A stretch of 64,000 bases of DNA from Dasypus novemcinctus (lineage: Eukaryota; Chordata; Mammalia; Cingulata; Dasypodidae), in contig NC_080699.1 of assembly GCF_030445035.2 (NCBI RefSeq), positions 1,054,001 through 1,118,000 on the forward strand, in the 5' to 3' direction. A program made the position numbers and the translations under genes. The notes below the pieces were generated by a model. That model saw only the letters and a program-made list of their open reading frames with translations, searched no databases and was not told where the DNA came from. Positions 1 to 11,779 of this stretch are shown here, piece by piece (positions within the stretch are counted from its first letter, which is position 1; every line of letters begins with the position of its first letter).

Positions 1-678
1 GAGGAGAGCCACCCTGCGTGAAAAAAGTGCAGCCTGCCTAGGAGTGGCACCGCACATACAGAGAGCTGACGCAGCAAAATGACACAACAAAAAGAGACAC
101 AGGGGAAGCAGACTTGGCCCAGTGGTTAGGGCGTCCGTCTACCACATGGGAGGTTCGCGATTCAAACCCCGGGCCTCCTGGACCCGTGTGGAGCTGGTCC
201 ATGCGCAGTGCTGATGCCCGCAAGAAGTGCCGTGCCACACAGGGGTGCCCCCTGCGTAGGGAAGCCCCATGCGGAGTGCGCCCCATGAGGAGAGCTGCCC
301 AGCGTGAAAGAAAGTGCAGCCTGTCCAGGAATGGTGCCGCACACACGGAGAGCTGACGCAGCAAGATGATGCAACAAAAAGAAACACAGATTCCTGTGCC
401 ACTGACAACAACAGAAGCGGAAAAAGAAGACAACGCAGCGAACAGACAACTGGAGCGGCGGGCGGGGGGAGGGGAGAGAAAGAAATAAAATAAATCTTTA
501 AAAAAAAAAAACTAAATGTGCTTTTGAAAAAAAAAAAAAGAGACACAGATTCCTGGTGCCGCTGACAAGAATACAAGCGGACACAGAAGAACACACAGTG
601 AATGGACACAGAGAGCAGACAACTGTGGGGTGGGGAAGGGGAGAGAAATAAATAAAAATAAATCTTAAAAAAAGAAAT
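1..678 (+). repeat. DAS SINE split by a nested SINE
   Basis: The 3' body of one DAS SINE occupies 1-102 (its head lies left of the window) and resumes at 535 or just after, running to about 678 where it ends in a TAAATAAAAATAAATCTT tail. The two halves are separated by a full inner copy at 103-534. The 14-bp sequence AAAAAGAGACACAG flanks the inner copy at 89-102 and 535-548, as expected for a target-site duplication. This shows directly that the inner SINE landed inside the older one. Confidence 0.85.
103..534 (+). repeat. Full-length DAS SINE (inner copy)
   Basis: A tRNA-derived SINE begins near GGGAAGCAGACTTGGCCCAG. Its polymerase III A box lies at about 117-127 and its B box (GATTCAAACCCC) at about 160-171. 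The body is the conserved DAS sequence, followed by an A-rich tail with AATAAATCTTTAAAA. A short non-SINE stretch with a second A-run (about 512-534) precedes the 3' target duplication. Long open frames across it are by-products of the SINE, not genes. Confidence 0.88.
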
Positions 679-1718
679 ACCCTCACAGTAACAAGCAGGC
701 CAGTGCTTAACCAAACAACAGGACACCGTAACCTAGTCTAGTTGATACATAAAATTAACCAACACAAAAGCCCTTCAGGATTTAGATTTTGTCTTTCTCT
801 CCAGCCACGTGCCTTACTCCTACCCCATGCATACACCGTACTTCAGTCTTATCAGGTCAAATACATCTCTATGTTTTCCACCACCTGCTCCTCGACACAG
901 AGACGTTGGCACTGACGGTATCTGACCCCAGCATAAACCCTGGAGCCGTTCTTTAAAGAAGGTCTGCCTGGACAGGGACGGGGGTCTCAGGGGAGTGTGC
1001 TGACCCCCTCCCAGGGTAAATATCTCCTTTGCCAGAGGGGTTGGAGGTGATCCTGCCTTCCACTCCCCACAAACATGCCCTATATTGAAATTTCTTAGTC
1101 TGTATACCCCACACAAGCACATAGAGCTACAGCCAGCCCTCGCACTTAAGAGCCACATTTGTTGGAGAAATGATACAGAAAACACTGCCAGTTCGTCTGT
1201 TAATTGACCTAGTCTTTTATAAATACAAAAAAGAAATCCAATGATCATAAGAATTTGAGGAATATCAACAGATTAAAAGAGAGAGACCAAGATGAGAAAA
1301 CAAATAAGCAAACCCTAGCACAAACCAAATTTTTCAAAAAAGAAAAATATCTGACATTGGAGGAAACAACATATTTAGGAAAAGAAAGGAAACGTATATT
1401 AATGGCCTCAACAATTGAGAAGATATCACATCAATGGAACAAGAATAAGCAGCTAAACATAGAAGATTCAGACAACAATTTATTATAAATTAAAAATGTG
1501 ATTTCTGCAATAAAAATTTAATAGTAGGACTGGATTATTAAATTAAGGAAGACTTCAAGAACCTGAAGCAAGAGAAAAAAGATGCAAAACATGAAAAGAC
1601 ATGAAGAAGCAAACCAGGTGTCCAACATCCATCCCAGAAAAACAGAACCAAGTAGATGATAAGAGGATATAATCAAGGAAATAAAAAAAGACTTTTCTTA
1701 GAGGAAAAAAAAAAAAAA
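679..1718. other. Intergenic, nothing coding; AT-rich possible old LINE remnant
   Basis: No gene is recognised. About 760-1200 is unique-looking sequence. From about 1250 to 1700 the + strand is very A-rich with short lysine/glutamate-rich frames, which resembles decayed LINE sequence, but I cannot place it in a family. Confidence 0.4.
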
Positions 1719-1950
1719 AGTAAAGGGAGCAGATGTGGCTCTAGCAATTGAGAGTCTGCTTCCCACATGGGAGGTCCCAGGTTTGATTCCTGGTGCCTCC
1801 TGAAAAATAAAAGCAAAACAGCAAGCAAACGAATGAACCAACTCAGAGGAGCCAATGTGGCTCAGTAGTTGAGTGCCAGCTTCCAACTTATCTGGTCCCA
1901 GATTCAATCCCCAGACCTGGCACCTCAAAAATAAAAATAAAAAATAAACA
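1719..1950 (+). repeat. Two tandem short DAS-I-type SINEs
   Basis: Two tRNA-head repeats lie back to back at about 1719-1830 and 1843-1950. Each has an A box (GCAGATGTGGCTCTAG; GCCAATGTGGCTCAGTAG), a B box (GGTTTGATTCCTGG; AGATTCAATCCCCAG) and an A/AAATAAAA tail. They lack the long GC-rich body of the younger DAS copies. Confidence 0.75.
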
Positions 1951-2439
1951 CAAATCTCCAAAATGAAAATGTGTCCACCAAGGACTGAGCAGAATGCTTG
2001 AAAAAGATATACCCCTGTAAAATTTCACTAAGAATAAAGAAACGCTCTTAAAAACTGCCACAAAGAAAATAAATACAATGCGTCAACTATGAAGGATGAC
2101 TATTAGATTGACTGTGGACATCATATCGTAGACATCGGAAGCTCGGACGTGATGCAGATGCAGCAGTATCTTAAGGTGCTGAGAAGATGGAATCCATGAC
2201 ACTTGCTCAGCAGCCTGGCTGACCAGGGGAGGCTGGAGAGGCAGCAGGCCTGGGCAGAACTCCTGGGACCCTCCAGGTGGACAGAAGATGCAACTTAGAG
2301 ACCCAGAGGGCCACAGCCAGGACAGCAGCACACCAAGCCCGGGCACCAGCTCTGGCCTCCTCACCTCCCAGAAGGTGCACAGGTGAGAAGTCCACTCAAG
2401 AAGCTCCGTTCAATGTTGTAGCTTTGTAGTTTGTTTTGT

Positions 2440-2660
2440 TTCATTTTGTTTTTGAGGCACCAAGGCCAGGGATTGAATCTGTACCTCATTGTAGGAGCCA
2501 GTGCTCAACGCTGAACCACCTCGGCTTTCCCGAGTTGGTTTTTTCACTTGTGTTTCCTTGTTGTTTGTTTTTATTTTTTTCAGAGGCACTGGGAATGAAC
2601 CCAGGACCTCTCATGTGGAAGATAGGCGCTCAACCACCTGAGCCCCATTCACTCCCTAAT
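2440..2660 (-). repeat. Two diverged DAS-I-type SINEs, reverse orientation
   Basis: The complements of a B box appear at about 2465-2480 (CCAGGGATTGAATC) and 2590-2612 (GGGAATGAACCCAGGACC), each preceded on the + strand by a T-rich stretch that is the tail. They are short tRNA-derived SINEs on the - strand. Confidence 0.65.
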
Positions 2661-2672
2661 CTTGGTTATTTT

Positions 2673-3095
2673 ATTTTTAAAGATTTATTTATTTATTTAT
2701 TTCTCTCCCCTTCCCCCCCAACCCAGTTGTCTGTTCTCTGTGTCTATTTGCTGCATCTTCTTTGTCTGCTTCTGTTGCCATCAGTGGCACGGGAATCTGT
2801 GTTTCTTTTCGTTGCGTCATCTTGTTGTGTCACCTCTCCATGTGTGCAGAGATGGGGGCTGGGCGGCTCTCCTTACGGGGCACACTCCTTGCGCGTGGGG
2901 CTCTTCTATCGGGGGACACCCCTGCGTGGCAGGGCACTCCCTGGCGCATCAGCACTGCGCATGAGCCGGCACTCCCTGGCGCATCAGCACTGCGCATGGG
3001 CCAGCTCCACACGGGTCAAGGAGGCCCGGGGTTTGAACCGCAGACCTCCCATGTGGTAGACGGACGCCCTAACCACTGGGCCAAGTCTGTGCCCT
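2673..3095 (-). repeat. Full-length DAS SINE, reverse orientation
   Basis: The element starts on the + strand with the tail complement (AAAGATTTATTTATTTATTT) and ends with the head complement (GGTTTGAACCGCAGACC ... CTGGGCCAAG). Near-identical 12-mers CCCTAATCTTGG (2654-2665) and CCCTAATGTTGT (3092-3103) look like a slightly decayed target duplication. A roughly 34-bp internal tandem duplication at about 2936-3001 (ACTCCCTGGCGCATCAGCAC repeated) is private to this copy. Confidence 0.85.
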
Positions 3096-3099
3096 AATG

Positions 3100-3958
3100 T
3101 TGTTTTATATTGACTCCTCCTCCCCATTCTTGCTTCCTTCCTGCCAGCCTAACCAGGCGCAGGTCACTGCTTACAAGACCAATGTGTCTAAAATATTTAC
3201 TGGAGCCCGAGTGACTCTAAGGTCAGTCTCCCAGGCACACCAGCCCTTGAAGCCAGGAGGGCTAAATTTGTTCCAGACTTACAAAGAGTTTATCTCCCAC
3301 AATATTTCTAAAATTAAAAAAAAAAAATACTAAATCACTCGAGAATTTACTTGGAAATTAAAAGTGAATCTAAAAAGAAGATTCTAAGGAAAAAGTGAAT
3401 GGGTTTTATAAAAATTAGAATTATTCCAAAGATGTAATGGAAAGACATATAGATGACAGTTGTATGGGAAGCTGAACAACCAATTGGCCCAAAGTAGAAT
3501 TTAAAGTAAAAGACTATAAGACAAATACCTCCAAGAAAAAAAAATGGATTCTACTCAATGAATATTCTTTAAAACCTGGAAATATCTAGTAATTTAATAA
3601 AGAATTTGCTAATTCTTTTTCTTAACACAAGAAAAAAGAATTAGAAATTCAAGGAAAAAACATGGGGGTAAAAAAACAGTACAAAGGTGAAGCAAACTAA
3701 GATAGTTTGATGCTGACCAATGGTGGAAAGTAAGAGAAAAATTCATTTGACTCATTGCTTGAACATTCTCTTTTGAACTGCACAGGGTTAATGGCATAGG
3801 ATTTCACAAGTATTTGGTTCCACAGTAACTGATAAATACACAACTATAATATTTGTGGTATTTTATGTTTTAGGTTCAGAAAATGAGAGATTTAAGTAGA
3901 GATACAGGAAAATTCAAATGTTATAAACTTATAAAAAATGGTACAATTGACAAAAGGC
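3100..3958. other. AT-rich intergenic, no gene seen
   Basis: The + strand is rich in AAA/GAA runs with no sustained frame, and the texture suggests decayed LINE. No family can be assigned and no exon-like splice or coding signal is evident. Confidence 0.4.
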
Positions 3959-3961
3959 AAG

Positions 3962-4395
3962 AGATGGTGCTGGTGATGGTGGTGTAGGAGGTAGAGGTGA
4001 TGGTGGAGGAAATGGTGGTGGAGGTGGTGGTGGTGGTGGAGGTAGTCATGGAGGTGGTGGTGGTGGCTTTGGTGGTTGGTGGTAGTGGTGGAGGAGGAGG
4101 TGGTAGTGGTTTTGGTGGTGAAGGTGATGGAGGTGATGGAGGTGATGGAAGGGGTGGAGATGGTGGTGGAGGTGGTGGTGGTGGAGGTGGTGGTGGTGGA
4201 GGTGGTGGTGGTGGAGGGGGTGGTGGTAATGGAGGTGGTGAAGGTAGTGGTGGAGGAGGTGGTGGTGATGGTGGTGGTAATGGAGGTGGTGGGGGTGGTG
4301 GAGGTGGTAGAGCTGGCGGAGTGGTGGAGGTGGTGGAGAAGGTGGTGGAGGCGGTGGAGAAGGTGGAGGAGGTGGAGGTGGTGGTGGTAAGTAAA
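3962..4395 (+). repeat. GGT/GGA trinucleotide-rich microsatellite
   Basis: About 430 bp consist almost wholly of GGTGGTGGA-type triplets with occasional GAT and GTA variants. Read in any frame this gives artificial poly-Gly/Val on + and poly-Pro/Thr/His on -, so the open frames here are not genes. The G-rich + strand has dense GG runs that could support two-tetrad G-quadruplexes. Confidence 0.9.
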
Positions 4396-5875
4396 GACAG
4401 AAGACAGGGCATTGCCCTGACATGCCCAGTTACCCAGTGATCACTGTCCCAATTTGCAGAGCCAGAAGTGCATACACGAGTATATGATTTAGTTCATTCT
4501 ACGATTATTTATTAAAAGCCCCCATGTGCCAGGCATCACATGGGGTCCTGAAATATAACAGGGAACCAGACGGACACATTTCCTGCCCTCCTGGCACTCA
4601 TGGTGTGACGTGGGGAGCTGAGTGAGCACCTGAATTCACTGTCTTTGATAGCAGGGAGAGAGTGAACGCTGGGCGAAGAATTACAGTATTAGGGAAACAA
4701 GAACTAAAATTAGTTATGGTTGAAAGTGCATGCTTTCACAGGAGGTGCTAAATAAAAATCGGTGAAGGAACGGATTCTCCCAAAGAGCTTGGAATCTGAT
4801 ACAAGGGCCAAGGCAGACGTGAAATCAAAGGGGACAGCAGCACGTGGTGGCTGCTGTTACAGACGACAAGAGAAAACCGCGAGGAAGCGAGGAGTGTGGG
4901 GCGGCCTCTCAGGCTCGATTGTGGGTGTGGCACTGAGATGAGAAGACCACATTCTGGTGAAGAGAAATTGTCCCAGTCACAGAATCTTGGCCCTTCCCCT
5001 GCTCACTGCCAGCCCGGTAAAGCAGCATCTCCACCTGCTCCAGGCGCTTTTCAGAGCCCAAAACCAAACCGCAAGGCTCGGTGAAACGCCAGCAGCAGAG
5101 GCCACTGCAAAATCATCCACGGCCACAAAGCGTTCCCATGTGCAACTTGATGCTAAAAGAGGTGACACCAGTCGATCTTTTTACTCACATCCACGAAAAG
5201 AATTCAGAAGAAAAGTTTCCCTTCAGAAAGTTACTGGTGGACTGTGGCAGAAGAGTTTAGGAGACTAGTTTTTCACTTAGCTCAATTCATACTATTTTAC
5301 GTTTTTCATGTACAAGGATTATTAAATCACTTTAAAAATGAATAACTAAAAATAATGAATAATTAAAAAAACAATTTTTAAAACCAGCATAGCTCTTCCT
5401 AACTAGCAGCCGCTGACTTAATCTACCCTAAAAGCTGCATGGAAGACCTGAAGTCAGAACTTTATGACCCAAATTCAATGCAGGAGTGAAATGATACAGC
5501 TGGGAAATACTCACCTCAATATACTTGGAGAGGATTTTGGTCCCATAATTGTACACTTTGATTTTTAAATACTGGTATAATATGAAACGAGTTTCTATAA
5601 AATTTCTGTGTTGCTATTTCTCTTCATTTATTGCTATAAATTAGCTGACCTTTTATTTTTTAGTTTTTTTAGAGCACTGCAAAAAGCTTTTTAAGAAAAT
5701 ACGTCCTGTTAGAGGTTTCTCCCTTACAAGTTCATAATGATTAACTGATCCCAAGTCTTACGTGGTTAACAGGACCTGCCTTCCAGGACGCAGGGCGGCC
5801 CCACCCAGAGCCTAGTGGCCAGGGGCGGCTCATGTCTTCACAGGATAGACATGGCCCCCCCAACGCCTCCCGCAC
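4396..5875. other. Intergenic with one ancient mammalian repeat fragment
   Basis: At about 4500-4640 the sequence follows the old mammalian pattern 'ATGTGCCAGGCATCACATGG ... CCCTGCCCTCCTGGCACTCA', an ancient MIR/L2-class remnant also seen near 26600 and 44990. The rest (4640-5875) is unique, partly AT-rich from 5270, with no convincing coding frame. Confidence 0.5.
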
Positions 5876-6115
5876 CCGGGAACCCATGCCCCCGCCCACC
5901 GCCCCGGCCCACCGCCCGTAGCCCAACGCCCGTAGCCCACCGCCCCCGGCCTACTGCCCCCGGCCCACCTCCCCAGCCCACCACCCATAGCCCACCTCCC
6001 TGGCCCACCTCCCCAGCCCACCACCCGTAGCCCACCTCCCCGGCCCACCGCCCCGGCCCACCACCCGTAGCCCACCGCCCCGGCCCACTGCCCCCGGCCT
6101 CCCTATGGGCCCCCA
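5876..6115 (+). repeat. GC-rich minisatellite (CCCACCNCCCGTAGCC type)
   Basis: An imperfect tandem array of about 12-24 bp words such as CCCCGGCCCACC and CCGTAGCCCACC covers roughly 240 bp. Long frames on both strands (Pro-rich on +, Gly/Trp-rich on -) are produced by the repeat. Confidence 0.8.
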
Positions 6116-8325
6116 TGGGCCCGCGGGTCTTACCCAGCCCACCCCCTCCCCCGCCCGGCTCGTCCACCCACAGGGGCTCTGTATAAATTCACAGCCGCCT
6201 CGGCCGGGGAGGGGTAAGTCTGTCTTCGTACCCCTCCGTCAGGAGAGCCTCCCAGGAAACTTTCTGCCTGCAATCGCCAGTCTCCGTGTCCCAGAGCCGC
6301 TGGTTTTCTCTAACACACACTGTCTATATTTGGAAAACGTTGCCTTTAATTTAACCCTTGGGTGGCCAGAGTCTACTCATGCTTGGAGCCTGGCGGTCAC
6401 TTGTCAGGGGTCCTTGCAGGGGTGCGGGCGGATTCCCCCAGTTCCAGCCCCGGCATCGCTCTCCCTCACGTCCTCCCGGGGCGCTCCTTGTAACCAGGGC
6501 TCCGCTGGGAGCAGGGGGCTGCGGGTTGGGTGGGGCCGCCCATGGGCACCCATCAGGGTAGGCTGGTTCTGAGGGAGAAGAGGGTGCTGAGATGCGCCGG
6601 CTCGGGGCTGGGGAGGGGCTGTGAGCGCCGGGTGGGCGCCTTTGGGGTGCAGGCAGGAGGGAGGGCTCGTGGAGCACAGCCCCCAGGCGGGGAAGGGGGG
6701 TGGGCGGCTGGTCCTGCAGGAGGGCAGGGGGACCCAGGGAGGAGCAGAGCGGCTCAAGGGGGCAGGCGGGGGCTCTAGGGCAGGAGGGGATGCACTGCGC
6801 AGGGACCAGCTGGACGCGGCAGGCCCGCCTGGGAGGACACCCTCATCTGAGGGGCTGCGGGCCCAGGCCCCCAGGAGGTCACACTGAGGACTCAAAACGA
6901 GACTGCGCTCAGAGCTCGGAAGCCTGAGCAGGAGACGCCCCCGCGCCAACCCTGCCCCAGGCATGGGCGGCTCTGCTCGCACCCTGAGGGCCGGCACTCC
7001 TGCCAGCGCCGCTCCAGCCACAGGTCGTGCCCAGACAAGGGCCGAGCGGGCACCCGAACACTAGGAAGAAAATGCACCAGACCCGACCCGGGGACGGCAG
7101 GAAAAGGGGCGCGGCCGGAGCCCTGCCCCACATCACCCCAAATATGTGCAAAACCTGTTAACTAGTCAAATTCAGTAAAGACATGTTAACAGGAGGCTGG
7201 TACCCGTAACAGCCCCCACTTCCGGGTAACCTAAGAGCAAATGTTTATGGCACCCAGGAAATGTTTATGGCACCCAGGCAAATGTTATGGCACCCAGGCA
7301 AATGTTTATGGTCCCCCGTTTAAAGCAGGAAAAGAGCTACTGCTTCACAGCAGTGTGGCTTGGAGCCCAGCTGCAGCCTCAGCCCCCTGGGCTCAGCCTG
7401 GCTCTGTCGACCCCCGCGGTGGGACCTCGGGCAAGTGGTTTGCCCTCTTGCTTTAGCTTCCCTGTGTGTAAAGTGCAGCACCTGCCTCCTGGGTGGAGGC
7501 ACCGGGCTCCATCGTCATGGACGAGCTGACCGCAGCACACGCCCTCAGCTTCCCCAATTCCTTGCTTTCGCCCACACTGGCTCCCAACTTGGAAATGACC
7601 TTCCCACTTACTGTGAGTGTCAATTCCAGCCAAGGGCAGCAGTAGCCTGTCCCTCAACAGGTGTGCCTCCTCGGGCAGTATAGTAGAAGACTCACCAGTT
7701 GGGGGTCCATCCGTTGGGGAATTTGCTCACCCTGCCAACCCCTGCGTCACGGGAGCGGTGACAGGTCACTTGACAGGGTCCTGAGTGACCGTCTCCACGA
7801 CGTTCAAACACAGTAATAACTATGTACCTGTTAAGGTGACACTACCTGCTCTGACCAGGAAACCCCCTAAATCTCAGTAGTGTGACGCATTAGAAGCATA
7901 TTTCTCATTCTACAGAGCACTGTCATGACAGGTAGAGGGCTGGGAGGTGCCAGGAGCCTGCTCGACACATCACCACAGGCTCACACCGACGAGGACGCTG
8001 CCGTCCACACCCTGTGGCATCCGTGGCCTACAGGAAAACGGAGCGGAGGGCCATGCCGCGGGACATCCATCCCTTCATGGACACGCCACAAGCTAAACCC
8101 ACCCACATGGTACAAGAGAGAAACAGACTTAGAGACTACTTATTTGAATGCACATTGGTAAATGACTAGCTAGTCTTTGCCACAAAATACTTTTTATAGT
8201 GTTACCCAATCCCCCCACACACAAATGCAACAAAAATATAACTAAAACCAGTTTGACAAAATGATCCTTTGTGTGAAGTACACCCTGATAGTTTGTATTC
8301 AATTTTATTGTTTTAAAGGGCTGTC
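6116..8325. other. Intergenic, moderately GC-rich; short 20-bp tandem repeat
   Basis: No exon is recognised. A four-copy tandem of about 19-20 bp (AATGTTTATGGCACCCAGG) lies at about 7238-7312. A possible MIR core lies near 7425-7475. At about 8150-8320 the sequence becomes AT-rich on approach to the L1. Confidence 0.5.
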
Positions 8326-11300
8326 ATACAAGGATGCCCGCTCTTACCACTGTTATTCAACATTGTACTAGAAGTTCTAGCTAGAGCAATTAGGCAAGAA
8401 AAAGAGATAAATGGAATCCAAATCCAAAAGGAAGAAGTAAAACTGCAGCAGTTCGTTATGGTTATGAATTCCAAAAATAGATATTGGATTATGATTGTAA
8501 TCTGATCTGTACCTGAACCTGATTAAGATTAGGGCTTTAATTGGGCCATGTCATTAGGGCATTGAGTCCCAACCCTTGGTCGCTGGGGATTCACAGATAA
8601 AAGGCATGGCAGGGGACAGAGTGGAGGGTTTCCGATGTTGGAGTTATGATGTTGGAGTTATGATGTTGGAGTTTGATGCTGAAGCTGGAGCCCTGGGGAA
8701 AGAGATAGAGTTGTTCACCTGATAGTCTACAGCTGACCTTGTGGAGGAAACAGGAGCTGAGCCCAGAGGAACCCAGGAAGCCTGAGCCCTCGCAGACGTT
8801 GGCAGCCATCTTGCTCCAACACGTGGGAATAGACTTTGGTGAGGGAAGTAACTTATGCTTTATGGCCTGGCATCTGTGAGCTCCTACCCCAAATAAACAC
8901 CCTTTATAACACCCAGCAGATTTCTGGTGTTTTGCATCAGCACCCCTTTGGCTGACTAATACAAAAACCTTCACTATTTGCAGATGATATGATCTTATAC
9001 TTTAAAAACCAAAAAAAAAAATCCACAATGAAGCTACTAGAGTTAATCAAGGAGTTCAGCAAAGTGAGGGGATAGAAGATGGACAGAGTTGGTAGCGTTT
9101 CTATACACTACATAAGTAATGAGCAATCCAAGGAGAAAATCACTGAATAAATTTCATTTACAACATCAACAAAAAGATTCAAATATCTAGAAATTAATTT
9201 AACAAGGAACATGAAGAATCTGCATTCAGAAAACTATAGCGCATTGCCAAAAGAAATTAAAGGTCTAAACAAATGAAAGGACCTTCCATGTTCATGAATT
9301 GGAAGACTGCACATAGCTAAAATGTCAGTTCTATCCAAACTGATTTACAGATTCAATGCACTCCCAATCAAAATTCCAACAGCTTACTCTGCAGAAATGG
9401 AAAAGTCAATTTCCAAATTTATTTAGATGGAAAAGAGACCCCAAATAGCCAAATATATCTTTAAAAAGAAGAATGAAGTGGGAGGACTCACACTACCTGT
9501 TTTTAAAGCATATTACAAAGCTACAGCGGTCAAAGCAGTATGGAATTGGCATAAAGATATGCACATTGATCAATAGAATTGAATTGAGAGTTCAGAACTA
9601 GATCCTCACCTCTACAGTCAACTCAGCCAGGATAGAACAATTTCTTCAACAAATTGTTCTGGGAGAACTGTACATCCATATCCAAAAGAAGGAACTGTAT
9701 ATCCCCTATCTCAACCTTATACAAATGTTAACTCAAAATGGATCCAGACGTAAATGTAAGAGCCAGGACCATAAAACTCATAGAAGAAAATGTAGGAAAG
9801 CATCTTCAAGGTCTTGTGGTAGGAGGTAGTTTCTTTGACCTTACATCCAAAGCACGAGCAACAAAAGAAAAACAGATAAATGGACCTCTTTAAAATTAAA
9901 TGCTTTTGTGCTTCAAAGGACTTGTCAAGAGGGTGAAAAGGCAGCCTATTCAATGGAGGAAAATATCTGGAAACCACATATCCAATAAGGATTTAATATC
10001 CATGATATATTTAAAGAGATACTACAACTCAATGATAAAAAGGCAAACAACCCAATTTAAAAGTGGGCAAAAGACTTGAATAGACATTTTTCCAAAGAGG
10101 AAATACAAATGGCAAAATAACACAAGAAAAGATGTTCAACACCACTAGCTGTTAGGGAAATGCAGATCAAAACTATAATGAGATCTCATTTCACACCTAT
10201 TAGATTGGCCAATGTTAAAAAAAAGCCCAGAGAACTACAAGTGCTGACGAGGATGTGGAGAGACGGGAACACCTCTTCACTGTTAGTGAAATGTAGAATG
10301 GTGCATCCTCTGTGGAGGACAGTCTGGTGGTTCCTCAGGAAACTAAATATAGAACTGTGGCATGATCCAGCAATCCCTCTACTAGGAACTAATTCAGAAG
10401 AACTGAAAGCAAGGATGCTAACAGACACTTGTATATCAAAGTTCATAGCAGCACTATTCACAGTTATAAAAAGATGGAAAACAACAACCCAGGTATCCAT
10501 CAACCAATGAGTGGATAAATTGCGGTATAAACATACAATGGAATATTCAGCTGTTAGAAGAAATGAAGTCGTGATGCATTATGTTGAGTGAAACAAGTCA
10601 CACAAAAGGACGAATATTGTATGAACTCACTAATATGAATTAAATATAATGAACAAAGTCATGGAGTTATAGCTAGAAGACTGGTCACCAGAAGATAGAA
10701 TGAGGATAGAGAGTGGGAGCAGAGGCTTAATCTGTGCAGAATTTGTAATAAGGTTGATTATAAAGGTTTGGAATGGAATAGAAGTGATGATAGCATGTTA
10801 AAGTGAATGCACCTAACAGTACCAATATGTGGGCAGGACAGTGGTTGAAAGGAAAGTTCAGTGTCGTGCGTGTCACTAGAAGGGAAGTTAAAGGACGGGG
10901 CTATAACGGATGGGCTAAAAAACACAGTGAACCTGTGGTGGACGATGGGCTGCGGTTAACAGGACAAATACGAGAGTGTCTTCTCATGGTCTATAACAAA
11001 TACATAACACTAATACGTGATTTTAACTAAAGGATGGTTTGTGGGGGAAATACACCAAATGTAACTATGGACTAAGATAGCAGTAATATCATGACAATGT
11101 TCTTTCATCATTTGTGACAAACGTGCCACAACAATGAGGTGCTGGTCGGGAGGTGAGGGAGGGGACTCCTGTATGGCAGGCATAGTTGTTTTATAAACCC
11201 ACAACCTCTCAAATAAAAAAGACACTGTTTATAAACATAAAAAGAAAAGACATGAAATGAATATTCTGGCTCAAAAAAAATTAGCACAAATACAAGAATG

Positions 11301-11450
11301 TGCTTCCATGAATCAGAACAAATGTACATTAATTTTATAAGATGTTAATTATGGGGGGGTATTTGCACAAAACACACTAAAACAAACTATGGTCTGTAGT
11401 GCATAGAAATATATTAATATTTTTTCATCAACTGTAAAAAAACTTGTAAA
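8326..11450 (+). mobile_element. L1 LINE, ORF2 3' half and 3' region, with LTR insertion
   Basis: At 8326-8443 the + strand carries recognisable L1 reverse-transcriptase sequence (GGATGCCCGCTCTTACCACT), which resumes at about 8969 with TCACTATTTGCAGATGATAT, the next conserved L1 segment. The element continues through the ORF2 C-terminal region (CAGATCAAAACTATAATGAG near 10160) into an L1-type 3' region near 10560-11210. Stops and shifts are frequent, so it is dead. An LTR at 8444-8963 interrupts it. Confidence 0.85.
8444..8963 (+). mobile_element. Solo LTR (ERVL/MaLR-type) inserted in L1
   Basis: The 520-bp element begins TGCAG and ends CTGACTAATACA, so it has TG...CA ends. It is flanked by a perfect 5-bp duplication AAAAC (8439-8443 and 8964-8968), the size typical of ERVL/MaLR integration. 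Its second half resembles the element at 26776-27247, for example in the shared ACAGCTGACCTTGTG and the near-identical ends. The L1 reading continues across it, proving it is younger than the L1. Confidence 0.75.
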
Positions 11451-11454
11451 AAAA

Positions 11455-11778
11455 AAAAGAGAATTATGCCCAATGAAAGAAGCCAGACACAAAGAACTGT
11501 ATATTGTTTGACTCCACTTAAGTAAATTATAAATACAAATTTACAGATATGGAATTAGGTGAGCTGATACGTAAGGCAGGGGAAGGACAGAGGGATTGAG
11601 AGTCGACTGCTAAAGGGAGGGCTTTATTTTGGGGGAGTAATGAAAATGCTCTAATACTGATTGCGATGAATGGGTAACTCTATGATCATACCAAAAGCCA
11701 CTGAATGTACACTTTAGATGGATTGTGTGGTGTGTAAATGCATCTCAGTAAAACTGCTTTTTAAAAAGTCTATCGCGA
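11455..11778 (+). mobile_element. L1 3' end fragment
   Basis: The sequence ends in the armadillo L1 3' pattern TGTACACTTTAGATGGATTG ... ATCTCAGTAAAACTGC followed by an A-rich end. Related tails occur at 38585-38745, 41690-41985 and 43300-43575. Confidence 0.6.
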
Positions 11779-11779
11779 C

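Noticed and set aside
103-534. Possible functional tRNA genes at SINE heads
   Set aside because: A and B boxes are present, but each head continues into a SINE body and tail, and the acceptor stems do not close.
3921-4440. Poly-Pro and poly-Gly proteins
   Set aside because: They are translations of a GGT/GGA triplet tract; all frames are open.
10160-10510. 116-codon open frame with a coherent protein look
   Set aside because: It lies within the L1 3' part and is a surviving piece of LINE sequence, not a host gene.
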